NCBI GenBank assembly: GCA_028710485.1
Contig: JAQTTZ010000003.1
Location: forward strand, 1-64,000
Length of the DNA stretch: 64,000 nucleotides
Reading direction: 5' to 3'
DNA from: Bacteriovorax sp.
Lineage (GTDB): Bacteria; Bdellovibrionota; Bacteriovoracia; Bacteriovoracales; Bacteriovoracaceae
The notes beneath the pieces are model-generated. The model was not told the DNA's origin, did no database searches, and saw only the letters and a program-made list of their open reading frames with translations. Made by a program: the position numbers and the translations under genes. Positions 55,929 through 64,000 of this stretch are shown one piece after another (position 1 is the first letter of the stretch; each line of letters starts with the position of its first letter).

Positions 55929-56363
55929 ATGAAACAAAATAAACCGCCTCAAAAGAATATCCAAAAGGGCCACCAAGAGAAACAAAAGAACAGTGAAACC
56001 AGGCTTGTCTATTCTAGTGATGGCTCTCATTTAAAAATTTGCAAAAAATGCGGTGAAGATCCCTGTGAGTGTCCGACTTCACTGCAAAATATTAAGGAAA
56101 TAACTCCTGACAAGACGACGCTCAAAATCAAATTGGAAAAAAATCAACGCGGTGGAAAACTAGTCACGGTTATTCACGAGCTTCCCTACAATCCTGCTTA
56201 TTTTGAAGATCTTACAAAAAAGTTAAAAAACCATTGCGGAACTGGTGGAACTTTTAAAAATGATGGAAACACCCAAATAGAGCTTCAAGGGGATCAAAGA
56301 GAAAAAGCTGAAGCTTACCTTCTCAAATTAAACTTTAAAACCAAGCGCAGCGGCGGCCAGTAA
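55929..56363 (+). CDS. yciH: SUI1/YciH-family translation factor
   Basis: 144 residues. The N-terminal half contains CKKCGEDPCECP, a possible zinc-binding CxxC...CxC cluster, and the C-terminal ~85 residues match SUI1/eIF1 (KIKLEKNQRGGKLVTVIHEL ... LKNHCGTGGTFKNDGNTQIELQGDQ). Bacterial YciH is thought to influence translation start fidelity. Divergent from the kinase gene; no strong Shine-Dalgarno. Confidence 0.88.
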   Translation: MKQNKPPQKNIQKGHQEKQKNSETRLVYSSDGSHLKICKKCGEDPCECPTSLQNIKEITPDKTTLKIKLEKNQRGGKLVTVIHELPYNPAYFEDLTKKLKNHCGTGGTFKNDGNTQIELQGDQREKAEAYLLKLNFKTKRSGGQ

Positions 56364-56637
56364 TTAATATCAGTCAGCGGTGCAAGGAGCGATTTAAGCG
56401 AGTATGTAATAAATTCATGTGTCATAGAAGACTCAGCTATTATGGGCTTGTCACTCAGTATCAATTCTATTAGCTCGCAGACCGCGTTTTTTAACGCTAG
56501 AAAATTCAATACAAAACCCAAGGCCAGGCAAAAAATCTAGCCTTTTTTCTTGGGCCTGTTCGTTAAGGCCAACTTTTATATATTAAGTTTTAATTTACTC
56601 TTCCGATAAGAAATCATTCTTATGCCCAGGAGTAGTT

Positions 56638-57258
56638 GTGAAGCTAGCAATCTTTTTCATTATAACGATCTCAAACGTTCAGTTATCCTACGCCGGTATT
56701 ATCTGCCAAAAGAAAAACAATTTTTCACGCTCGTTAAAAGATCCAGAATCTACCTTAATTGCCGATTATACAGAAATAATAAGTTCACTAAAAAGAGTTA
56801 CGAATGGGAAACCAACACCTATTAAAAATATGTCCTCATCTCTGTTTAAGAATTTAAACCAAACTATCAGTGGAGTTATAGGGCAGGAATGTCTAAAGAA
56901 CATGAGCATAGAAGATTCAAAATTATTAGCGCTGGTTAAAAATGGCTGTTTTGAAAAATGCAGAGAGAATGTTCAAACAACCTTAAATATAAAGTCAGGC
57001 GAAGACGCAACTGAGGCTACAGTTCAAAGTATTGGTGCTGCTGTAATAATTTGTAAATCCGGCTGTGTCAGTGTTGTTCATTCCTACGAACAATTTTCTG
57101 ATGGATATACTGAAGTAAAATTAAAAAACGAAAAAAAAGAAGTTTGTACTAACTCAGGAGCAATTAATTCCACTCATGCTCTAAAAAAATTGGAAAACAA
57201 TGTTAACGATGTTAATGCAGGATTACCCATTTTTGGCAACGAGACAACATCTAAATAA
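56638..57258 (+). CDS. Secreted protein of unknown function
   Basis: 206 residues from a GTG preceded by AGGAG. A signal peptide ends near LSYAG; the mature protein has six or more Cys (ICQKK, ECLKN, GCFEKC, ICKSGC, VCTNS) that could form disulphides. No family recognised. The shorter ORF 56622-56825 in another frame is a shadow. Confidence 0.65.
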   Translation: MKLAIFFIITISNVQLSYAGIICQKKNNFSRSLKDPESTLIADYTEIISSLKRVTNGKPTPIKNMSSSLFKNLNQTISGVIGQECLKNMSIEDSKLLALVKNGCFEKCRENVQTTLNIKSGEDATEATVQSIGAAVIICKSGCVSVVHSYEQFSDGYTEVKLKNEKKEVCTNSGAINSTHALKKLENNVNDVNAGLPIFGNETTSK

Positions 57259-57562
57259 AATTTAGATGTTGTTAGAACACTACTAAAGATCTCAAGGCGC
57301 ACATTACTCTGGCAAACCCAAAGGATGGGGGATGAACCGCATTTATGGAAGTACGGCAGACCTTCCTTCAACAGAAGATGCCTAAAAAAAAATTTGCTCG
57401 CATTGATTTGAATGATTCTCAAAGAAGAAGGGCGTATTCATTATGCTAGTGGAGCATTCTCACACATCGGCCGTTTTTCTTTCATTAGTCATCGTCACCA
57501 AATCTAAATGTTAATTTTTTATCAACAGTAAAGTTTCAGTTATAAATGTCGATTATTAAGAC
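57259..57562. other. Intergenic stretch, possible gene remnant
   Basis: About 300 nt with no intact gene. On the plus strand two adjoining frames read GWGMNRIYGSTADLPSTEDA and, after a run of nine A, KKKFARIDLNDSQRRRAYS, which look like coding sequence broken by a +1 shift. This may be a decayed gene fragment or chance. Confidence 0.3.
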
Positions 57563-58561
57563 ATGAAGTTTCTGATTTTAATATCTCTATTCCTGTCTTT
57601 TTCTGCCTATTCGTTTGAAGTAGATAAGATTGATATTGAAAACCATCCTCAATCATCTTTTCCCACCATTTTAGTAACGATTGGAAACAAGACAGCTCCG
57701 TATTATGGAATGGATAGCTCGCAAGATGAGGATTTAAAATTTATGAAAGAAAGTTCTCAAGTAAAAGGTGAAATCCCTTTAAGTGGCTATATCTTTGCCA
57801 AAGAATTTGTGGAAAGCTTCAGACTTTCAAATTTAGTGAGTAATAAAAAAGAAAAAATTGAATTCGTTAAAATATTTGAAGAAAAAAATGTGGGAAAAAT
57901 GGTCGATTTTATTTTATCTGTCGATGAAAAAAAAAGACCTGCCAAGACTGAAAAAGAATTGAAGGTTATTTTAAATCTTATCAAACAAAAAAAATCAGAT
58001 GAACTTCCTGAAGAAGTTGCGATATTTTCAACTGGCTATATAGAACTAAAATCACCTAAAGGAAATAATGAAAGGTATTTCATTAAAGTCACCGACGTGA
58101 ATAAAGAGACAATGACTTTAAATAACAATAAGACAAAAATTAATTTATTAAAATCTATAACGATCTATAGTTTTCAAAATATCTTATCAGGTCTCAATTT
58201 TGGAGAAATTGAAAAGGGTTCTGTGGAAGATCAACTGTTTAACAAACTTGAATCACTCAATCTTTCCATATGTGGACTTAATTGCCCACTGACCTTTACG
58301 ACGGACTTAAGCTCACTGGCCTTGAATGTTGGGAAGATTGTGAACTTTGAAGTAGTGGGTAATAGTAAAATTGAAAATATGGATGATTTTAATAAGTATG
58401 TTTTAGCACAACAGTGGTGCGTTCTGAATAATTTCTCCAATGCTTGCCATGTCCCTGAGCTAGACAGTGAACTATTGAACATGAGTAAAAATAAAATTAT
58501 TAGTGAATTGATTACGAAACACGGTTCATATGAAAAAATGTGCAAATTCTTGCAGAAGTAA
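57563..58561 (+). CDS. Secreted protein of unknown function
   Basis: 332 residues. Signal peptide MKFLILISLFLSFSAYS. The mature part is Lys/Glu-rich with a central variable region and two Cys pairs near the C-terminus (ICGLNCP; WCVLNNFSNACH). No recognised domain. No Shine-Dalgarno is evident. Possibly periplasmic. Confidence 0.65.
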   Translation: MKFLILISLFLSFSAYSFEVDKIDIENHPQSSFPTILVTIGNKTAPYYGMDSSQDEDLKFMKESSQVKGEIPLSGYIFAKEFVESFRLSNLVSNKKEKIEFVKIFEEKNVGKMVDFILSVDEKKRPAKTEKELKVILNLIKQKKSDELPEEVAIFSTGYIELKSPKGNNERYFIKVTDVNKETMTLNNNKTKINLLKSITIYSFQNILSGLNFGEIEKGSVEDQLFNKLESLNLSICGLNCPLTFTTDLSSLALNVGKIVNFEVVGNSKIENMDDFNKYVLAQQWCVLNNFSNACHVPELDSELLNMSKNKIISELITKHGSYEKMCKFLQK

Positions 58562-58596
58562 CCTCTATCGAATTAGGTATTTGTGTCTGGGAATCC

Positions 58597-59355
58597 TTAA
58601 AAAATTTTATACATATCATAACGAGTACTTTTCCCATTATAACTGGCCGTGGGATTTTCTTTAATTGGCACGGCACTTAGAGAACGTTTTACAACGACGC
58701 GGGACTTTGCAGTCTTTAAGGCCCATTCTAAAAATTCAGCGGAATCAAAATCTTCACCCACCACTTCTTTAAAAATTCGCATTTCCTTTCTAGGCAGGGC
58801 CGATTTTTTAGATCCTGTTTTTTCTGGATACATCGGATCGTAATAAATAACATCCGGACGATTTTCTTCAGTTATTGTTGAAAAGAGCTGTGAGGCATCT
58901 GCGAAGACAATTTCAAAATCTAGGGGATATCTTCTGATAGCATCTGCCAATAGTAAATAAATGGCAGGATGGCGCTCGAAAGTGCGAAGTTTAGCTCCAA
59001 AATAATTTATTAAAAGAGAATCTTTTCCAGTGCCGCAAGTAGTGTCCCAAACAAAAGGTCTTTCAATTCCTTTAATTCCAAGGGCCTTCGCCAATGGCTC
59101 GCGACTGATGGCATACTGTTGGCGTTGGTGATAGCGATATGTTTCTTCAAAATCAAAACACATAATGCCGAGATCCACCGAATGAAATTTCAATTTACCT
59201 TCAGAAAAATATAAATAATCGCAAAGACCACAGAGCTTACGCTCTGATTCAATCTCTATACAAAACTTATTTTTGTCGTTAACGGCACCTTGTAGAAATG
59301 ATGGCCAGGCATCAATCTCTTGATCGCTCATTTTTATCTTTATTAATTCATTCAT
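58597..59355 (-). CDS. rsmJ: 16S rRNA m2G1516 methyltransferase RsmJ-like
   Basis: 252 residues, class I SAM methyltransferase. Motifs DTTCGTGKDSLL (SAM) and VIYYDPMYPEKTGSKKSALPRKEMR, which match the RsmJ DPMFP...KKEMR signature. The C-terminal VVVKRSLSAVPI and PTASYNGKSTRYDMY also fit. It methylates G1516 of 16S rRNA. Divergent from gcvP. Confidence 0.9.
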   Translation of the reverse strand: MNELIKIKMSDQEIDAWPSFLQGAVNDKNKFCIEIESERKLCGLCDYLYFSEGKLKFHSVDLGIMCFDFEETYRYHQRQQYAISREPLAKALGIKGIERPFVWDTTCGTGKDSLLINYFGAKLRTFERHPAIYLLLADAIRRYPLDFEIVFADASQLFSTITEENRPDVIYYDPMYPEKTGSKKSALPRKEMRIFKEVVGEDFDSAEFLEWALKTAKSRVVVKRSLSAVPIKENPTASYNGKSTRYDMYKIF

Positions 59356-59404
59356 TAATAGTTATTATACTGGCAAATAATTCATTTTAAAAGGACGTGT
59401 GCTC

Positions 59405-62400
59405 ATGACAGCAAAAAACTCTGAAAGCAATTTCAAAAATCTTCCTTACGACCCAAAAAAACTTAAAAGAGAGTTAACTAAGTATTATATTTCTTCCACA
59501 AAACCCGAGCAGGCAGAAATGCTAAGCTCGATTAAACTTAAAACTTTGAGTGACCTCTATGCTCATATCCCAGATGATGTGAAATTCGACCAAGTGCCAT
59601 TCGTAACTGAGGAGCTTTCTTATAACGACCTGATCGCTCATGTCGAAGAAGTTGCGGCCAAAAACAATGTAAAAACTTGTTTCATTGGCGACGGTTTAAA
59701 AAATTATAAAGTGAATGAAATCGTACCTTATGTTTGTGGCCTGCGCGGACTAACGACGGCCTATACGCCTTATCAGCCAGAGAGATCACAAGGAACATTA
59801 AACACTCTTTGGATTTATTCTTCAGCGCTTTCCATGCTGACAGGATTTGAAGCGGTTAACGCTTCTATGTATGACCGTTCGACAACTCTTTTTGAAGCGA
59901 TTCAAGCAGCTATGAGAATTGTTAAACATACCAATACAGCTCTGATTTGCGAATCAATCTACCCCGGTGATATCGAAGTTTTAAAAACTCTCGCACAAGA
60001 AACTGGTTTAAAAATTATCACGATTCCCACTGATCCAGAAACGGGAATAACTAATATTGAAATTGCTCGTGAGCTAGCACTCAAAATCGGATCTAACCTC
60101 GCGGCAATTGCTTTTCCTCAAGTCAATAATTTTGGAAACCTCGAAGACGTTCACGAACTAACAGATTTATGTACGGAACTCAATGTGCAATCAATTGCTC
60201 TGTTTGATCCAATATTACTAGCGACCGATGGATTAATTCCTCCAGTCGAATACGGAAGCCAAAAACAAGGTGCTAATATGATCGTGGGAGAGGGACAGCA
60301 TCTTGCTATCGCTCCCAATTTTGGAGGCCCTGGACTTGGAATATTTGGTATTCGTTATAATGAAAAAAATAAATTAGATATCCGCTCTACTCCTGGTCGA
60401 TTTATTGGACGGGCCAAAGACTCAGATGGAAAAAGTTGTTTATGCATGGTTCTCTCGACTCGCGAACAGCATATTCGCAGAGACAAGGCCACTTCAAATA
60501 TTTGTTCTAACCAATCGTTTATTGCAACTGCCGCAGGTGCCGCTATTTTAGCTCGTGGCGAAGAAGGAATGACCGAATCAGCTCTTTTAGGACGCGACTA
60601 CGCTCTTCAAATGGCACAAGTTCTCACGCAGTATAAAGGTGTGAACCTCGCCTTCCCTTCAACTCCTTTTTATAATGAATTCACGCTGGAACTTCCAATA
60701 ACAGTAAGTGAAATTCAAAAAAGAGCATCTAAAGCAAATCTTCAAGTGGGCGTTGACGTAAGCAATCGATTAAAAGACGGAAGAAATCTTCTTCTTCTTT
60801 CATTTTTTGATGTTCACACTGACGAAGATCTTGAAGCATTAGAAATCTTTTTCAGAGACAATTTCGAGGCGGAAGAAAATGACGAATTCCTTCCTGAAAT
60901 TCCTGAAAACTTTTTACGTACTTCAAAAGTTGGCCTGCCAACATTAGAGATGGAAGAACTTAAAACTTATTACAAAAAACTGGCAGACTTAAACGTAAGC
61001 CCTGATGATAATATTTATCCTCTAGGATCATGTACGATGAAATATAATCCGTACATCAACGATTATGCGGCTTCACTTCCAGGCTTTACTGATATTCACC
61101 CTCAAGCTCCGATTGAAGATGTTCAAGGATGCCTAAAAATTCTTTTCAGTATTCAAGAAATGTTCAAGTCTATTACCGGACTTCCTGCAGTAACAACTCA
61201 ACCTGTGGCCGGGGCCCAAGGTGAATTGCTTGGATTAAAATTATTTCAAGCTTATCACCGAAACAATGGTGAATCAGAATCACGCAATATTATTTTAATC
61301 CCTCGCTCTGCTCATGGAACCAATCCTGCCTCTGCTACCATGGCCGGATTTGAAACAAAAACTGTCGATGGAACTGACTACGGAATTGTAATAATTGAAG
61401 CCAATAAAAAAGGTCAGATTGATTTTGATCAAATGAAAGCGGCCATCGAAAAATACAATAATAGAATTGCGGGAGTAATGGTCACTAATCCAAACACTTC
61501 GGGAATTTTCGAAACCTGTTTCTGCGATCTGAGTAAACTTATTCATGCCGTTGGTGGATTAGTTTATATGGATGGCGCTAACATGAACGCCATCGCTGGT
61601 TGGATTGATCTCGATAAAATGGGTGTCGATGCTGTTCACAATAATCTTCATAAAACTTGGGCCATTCCTCACGGTGGTGGGGGCCCAGGAGACGGTATAG
61701 TTGCCGTATCTCATCGCTTGATTGATTATCTTCCAGGCATTCAGGTTACTAAAGATAGTGCTGGAATGTATGATGTGGTGAAAGCTCCTAAATCAATTGG
61801 ATCATTCCATCGCCACTTTGGAAACTTTGCTCATAAAATTCGCGCCTATGCTTATATCAAGTCTCTCGGCGGCGCCGGAGTGAGAGAGATGTCATCAGTA
61901 GCTGTTCTTTCAGCTCGCTATTTACATGAAAAATTAAAATCTACTTTTCCAAGTCTTCCTGAAGGATGTGACAACGAAATTCGTATGCACGAATTTATTC
62001 TTACGATCTCCAAAGACACTTTTGCTCGCATCGAAGCAGGGGGAACTCCTAAAGCTCAGACCTTAGCAAAAATCGGAAAACTCTTTTTGGATTTTGGTCT
62101 ACACGCTCCGACTGTCGCTTTCCCTGAAATTTATGGGTTGATGATTGAGCCAACTGAGACTTATAGCAAAGCGGAGCTAGATCGCTTTGCTGACGTGGTA
62201 AATGCGATTCAAGAGCTTATTAACGAGACTCCACATGTTCTTAGAACTGCTCCTCATTTTACTCCCGTAAAAAAGGTAGATGAAGTTGATGCCAATAAAA
62301 ATTTAACTTTCATGGAAGAGTTAAAAATGCTTCCGCCCCTTTACGAAAATATTATTGATCCTTTGAAACTCTCGAAAATGAATATTTCTGATATTAGTCA

Positions 62401-62431
62401 CGAGATTCTTCGGGCCCATAACGAAGCTTAA
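59405..62431 (+). CDS. gcvP: Glycine decarboxylase P-protein, one-piece
   Basis: 1008 residues from the ATG at 59405 (AAGGA at 9 nt; the track's GTG is 3 nt from it). The N-terminal half matches the GcvPA type (LTTAYTPYQPERSQGTLNTL). The C-terminal half matches GcvPB, with PLGSCTMKYNP and the PLP Lys in NNLHKTWAIPHGGGGPG. It decarboxylates glycine and passes the aminomethyl group to H-protein lipoate. No gcvT, gcvH or lpd is adjacent. It is longer than E. coli GcvP (957 aa). Confidence 0.94.
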   Translation: MTAKNSESNFKNLPYDPKKLKRELTKYYISSTKPEQAEMLSSIKLKTLSDLYAHIPDDVKFDQVPFVTEELSYNDLIAHVEEVAAKNNVKTCFIGDGLKNYKVNEIVPYVCGLRGLTTAYTPYQPERSQGTLNTLWIYSSALSMLTGFEAVNASMYDRSTTLFEAIQAAMRIVKHTNTALICESIYPGDIEVLKTLAQETGLKIITIPTDPETGITNIEIARELALKIGSNLAAIAFPQVNNFGNLEDVHELTDLCTELNVQSIALFDPILLATDGLIPPVEYGSQKQGANMIVGEGQHLAIAPNFGGPGLGIFGIRYNEKNKLDIRSTPGRFIGRAKDSDGKSCLCMVLSTREQHIRRDKATSNICSNQSFIATAAGAAILARGEEGMTESALLGRDYALQMAQVLTQYKGVNLAFPSTPFYNEFTLELPITVSEIQKRASKANLQVGVDVSNRLKDGRNLLLLSFFDVHTDEDLEALEIFFRDNFEAEENDEFLPEIPENFLRTSKVGLPTLEMEELKTYYKKLADLNVSPDDNIYPLGSCTMKYNPYINDYAASLPGFTDIHPQAPIEDVQGCLKILFSIQEMFKSITGLPAVTTQPVAGAQGELLGLKLFQAYHRNNGESESRNIILIPRSAHGTNPASATMAGFETKTVDGTDYGIVIIEANKKGQIDFDQMKAAIEKYNNRIAGVMVTNPNTSGIFETCFCDLSKLIHAVGGLVYMDGANMNAIAGWIDLDKMGVDAVHNNLHKTWAIPHGGGGPGDGIVAVSHRLIDYLPGIQVTKDSAGMYDVVKAPKSIGSFHRHFGNFAHKIRAYAYIKSLGGAGVREMSSVAVLSARYLHEKLKSTFPSLPEGCDNEIRMHEFILTISKDTFARIEAGGTPKAQTLAKIGKLFLDFGLHAPTVAFPEIYGLMIEPTETYSKAELDRFADVVNAIQELINETPHVLRTAPHFTPVKKVDEVDANKNLTFMEELKMLPPLYENIIDPLKLSKMNISDISHEILRAHNEA

Positions 62432-62447
62432 AACAGATAGAATAAAT

Positions 62448-62486
62448 TGACAGGTGAGAAACTATATACATGTTCCTCACCTGTCA
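62448..62486. terminator. 11-bp stem-loop between convergent genes
   Basis: TGACAGGTGAG and CTCACCTGTCA form a perfect stem with a 17-nt loop between gcvP and the 5'-nucleotidase gene. No U-run follows on either strand. Confidence 0.6.
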
Positions 62487-62507
62487 TTGATTCAAAATAA
62501 TAGGCCT

Positions 62508-64000
62508 TTATTCACCTAATTCTGCATTTTGATTGGGCATGATTAAGAGATGATTTTTTTCACTTATAGCATTCAAGCTTAATGACCCCACACTTTGTGC
62601 AACTTTTTCTTCCAGGGTAGTCCAAATTTTAAATTTTGTATTTTTTGGACTGCGAAGAATGGCCGTCGTATAAGGACTCACTCCTTCAGCTCCTTTAACA
62701 ATTCCTTCCGTAAAGGCCACGGTATAGTATTTATAAGGACTGATCGCTTTACCATTTATCAAGAGGCGTTTACTTTTTATTCCATGCTCAGTTTGCTTAT
62801 ACTCCATCGTGATACCCGAGAAAGTTAATGGCTGTCCAAAATGAGTAAGGGCCTCAAACACCAAATGCAACCAAACACCTTTAATTTTTGTAGTATAAAT
62901 TGTCCATCCATACTTTTCCGTTAAGTCGAAAACTCTTGGAATAGAATTAAAAAGATCGCGGCGAGAAACATTTCCAACTGGAAAATCTTCTCCATTCATA
63001 AAAGGCGTATGAATGGCAATATCAGCTTTTGCCTTTTCTTTCATCGAATCTGTGATGAAATATGCCCATTTGCGAGACCCATCTTTATCATTAGATTTTA
63101 AATCCGAAAATCCAACATGTTCATCAAGCCAATCTTTTCCATAAGTATTATCGAGATCATTATCCGCTTCTTCAACTAATGACTTAATTTTAAAATCACT
63201 CGCCTCATATTTTACTGGAATTAATTCGTAAGAAACAATTTTTAACGGGTGCCCAACTTCAAGATCAACAACCAGACGGCCAAGGTATTCAGTGTGCATT
63301 CCCGCTTGAACGATTGGCACAGGTACTTTTTTCTTATTAATACCATACGAAGGTTTAAAAAGGGCAGTATGTGAGTGCCCACCAATAATGAGATCAATGT
63401 ATTTTGTTCGCTCGGCGAGTTTGATATCATTTAATACACCAATATGTGTAAGGGCCAAAATGAAATCATTTTTTCGTTGCTTGAGAATTTGTTCATAGTG
63501 TTTTGCGGCCTTATATGGATTGGTAATTCGTCCTCCATCAATGCGCCATTTGTAGAAAATTTCATTGGTGGTTAAACCTAATATTCCTATTTTTATTCCA
63601 TCAATTTCAAACTCTTTAAATGGTTTTATTTTTGCCCGAATATTTTTGAACTCGTAATTCATTTGCAAATTAGCAGCAACTAATGAGAACTTTAAATCCA
63701 TCTCGCCTAAGATTTTATCGAGATCATGTGTGCCCATTAAATAGTCATGATTTCCAAGGGCCCCGACGTCGTATCCCATTTCGTTATGGACATCGAATAC
63801 TTTTCTTCCCTGATCGGCCATGTAATATAAATTTCCTTCAGAAAAATCTCCCGCATCCATGACAAGCGTCTTTACTCCTTCATCACTCATTTTATTTTTG
63901 TAAAAATCGATCAAGCTCTTAAGTCTTGCTGCCCCTCCACGAGTGCTATCATGATCCGAGCTATCGAGGTATGAATGGGTATCATTGGTATGAAGTATTT
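62508..64000 (-). CDS. 5'-nucleotidase-family metallophosphatase (5' end outside window)
   Basis: The minus frame is open to the right edge, so about 497 codons are seen and the N-terminus is missing; the track's TTG start at 63914 is internal. The edge encodes LHTNDTHSYLD, the first metal-binding motif (NDxH), followed by DAGD, ALGNHDYLMG and IIGGHSHTAL, giving the metallophosphatase core. The C-terminal 5'-nucleotidase domain follows (FNSIPRVFDL...YYTVAFTEGI). Related enzymes (UshA, YfkN) hydrolyse nucleotides or UDP-sugars in the periplasm. The signal peptide, if any, lies outside. Confidence 0.92.
   Translation of the reverse strand, partial: ILHTNDTHSYLDSSDHDSTRGGAARLKSLIDFYKNKMSDEGVKTLVMDAGDFSEGNLYYMADQGRKVFDVHNEMGYDVGALGNHDYLMGTHDLDKILGEMDLKFSLVAANLQMNYEFKNIRAKIKPFKEFEIDGIKIGILGLTTNEIFYKWRIDGGRITNPYKAAKHYEQILKQRKNDFILALTHIGVLNDIKLAERTKYIDLIIGGHSHTALFKPSYGINKKKVPVPIVQAGMHTEYLGRLVVDLEVGHPLKIVSYELIPVKYEASDFKIKSLVEEADNDLDNTYGKDWLDEHVGFSDLKSNDKDGSRKWAYFITDSMKEKAKADIAIHTPFMNGEDFPVGNVSRRDLFNSIPRVFDLTEKYGWTIYTTKIKGVWLHLVFEALTHFGQPLTFSGITMEYKQTEHGIKSKRLLINGKAISPYKYYTVAFTEGIVKGAEGVSPYTTAILRSPKNTKFKIWTTLEEKVAQSVGSLSLNAISEKNHLLIMPNQNAELGE

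Noticed and set aside
56622-56825. Plus-strand ORF of 67 aa
   Set aside because: Overlaps in another frame the signal-peptide-bearing secreted protein that has an AGGAG site, so it is a shadow.
1-64000. CRISPR array, IS element, prophage or rRNA
   Set aside because: No regularly spaced repeats, transposase, integrase, phage genes or rRNA-like sequence were seen when reading both strands.

Overview
The window is an AT-rich bacterial chromosome segment, densely coding on both strands. It encodes lipoproteins, outer-membrane barrels, a KDO-transferase-like enzyme and a LolC/E-like permease, so the cell is Gram-negative. Several secreted S8 and S1 proteases, a Kazal-domain lipoprotein, a GLUG-repeat lipoprotein and a RicT/PSP1 protein beside tmk and holB suggest a Bdellovibrionota/Bacteriovoracia-like bacterium. 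That assignment is an inference from gene content; no rRNA is present to confirm it. There is no CRISPR array, insertion sequence, phage or rRNA operon. One tRNA gene is present.

Layout. 1-4.1 kb: a partial GLUG-repeat lipoprotein, a nitroreductase and a cytochrome P450. 4.1-22.5 kb: a large accessory block of lipid-type enzymes in several operons. It holds a hexapeptide acyltransferase-like protein and homologues of E. coli YnbA (CDP-alcohol phosphatidyltransferase), YnbB (CdsA-like) and YnbC (hydrolase/methyltransferase fusion). It also holds an O-methyltransferase, an EamA/SMR-like transporter, a DUF3419/BtaA-like aminocarboxypropyltransferase, an enlarged acyl-ACP-reductase-like enzyme, a fatty-acyl-reductase-type SDR, a diacylglycerol-kinase-like enzyme, a GNAT-like protein, a UbiA-family transferase, an AMP-forming ligase and a divergently transcribed PEP-synthase-like protein. 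Together these look like a pathway for an unusual phospholipid or lipid-linked metabolite, and this is my main candidate for an undescribed system.

22.5-31 kb: two tandem subtilisin-like proteases, a 2-hydroxyacid dehydrogenase, and two trypsin-like proteases flanking a dihydroorotase-type gene. 30.4-34.6 kb: a tilS-ftsH-folP operon. 34.7-35.1 kb: a CAU tRNA with a consensus promoter, then a Kazal lipoprotein only 21 nt behind it. 35.1-43.2 kb: an FAD oxidoreductase, tex, and a beta-oxidation operon (thiolase, multifunctional FadJ-like enzyme, LolC/E-like permease). 43.4-49 kb: two outer-membrane proteins around an overlapping three-gene operon (KDO-transferase-like, Rossmann protein, Flp-type pilin).

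49-64 kb: GYF_2 membrane protein, tmk, holB and a PSP1 protein on the plus strand; asnS and an adenosine-kinase-type gene on the minus strand; a SUI1/YciH protein; two unknown secreted proteins; rsmJ; a one-piece glycine decarboxylase gcvP; and a 5'-nucleotidase-family gene cut by the right edge.

Many ORF-track starts were moved inward to the ATG or GTG that has a Shine-Dalgarno sequence. Two edge-truncated genes (1-1855 and 62508-64000) and a 43-codon secreted peptide (10792-10923) were added because the track misses or shortens them.
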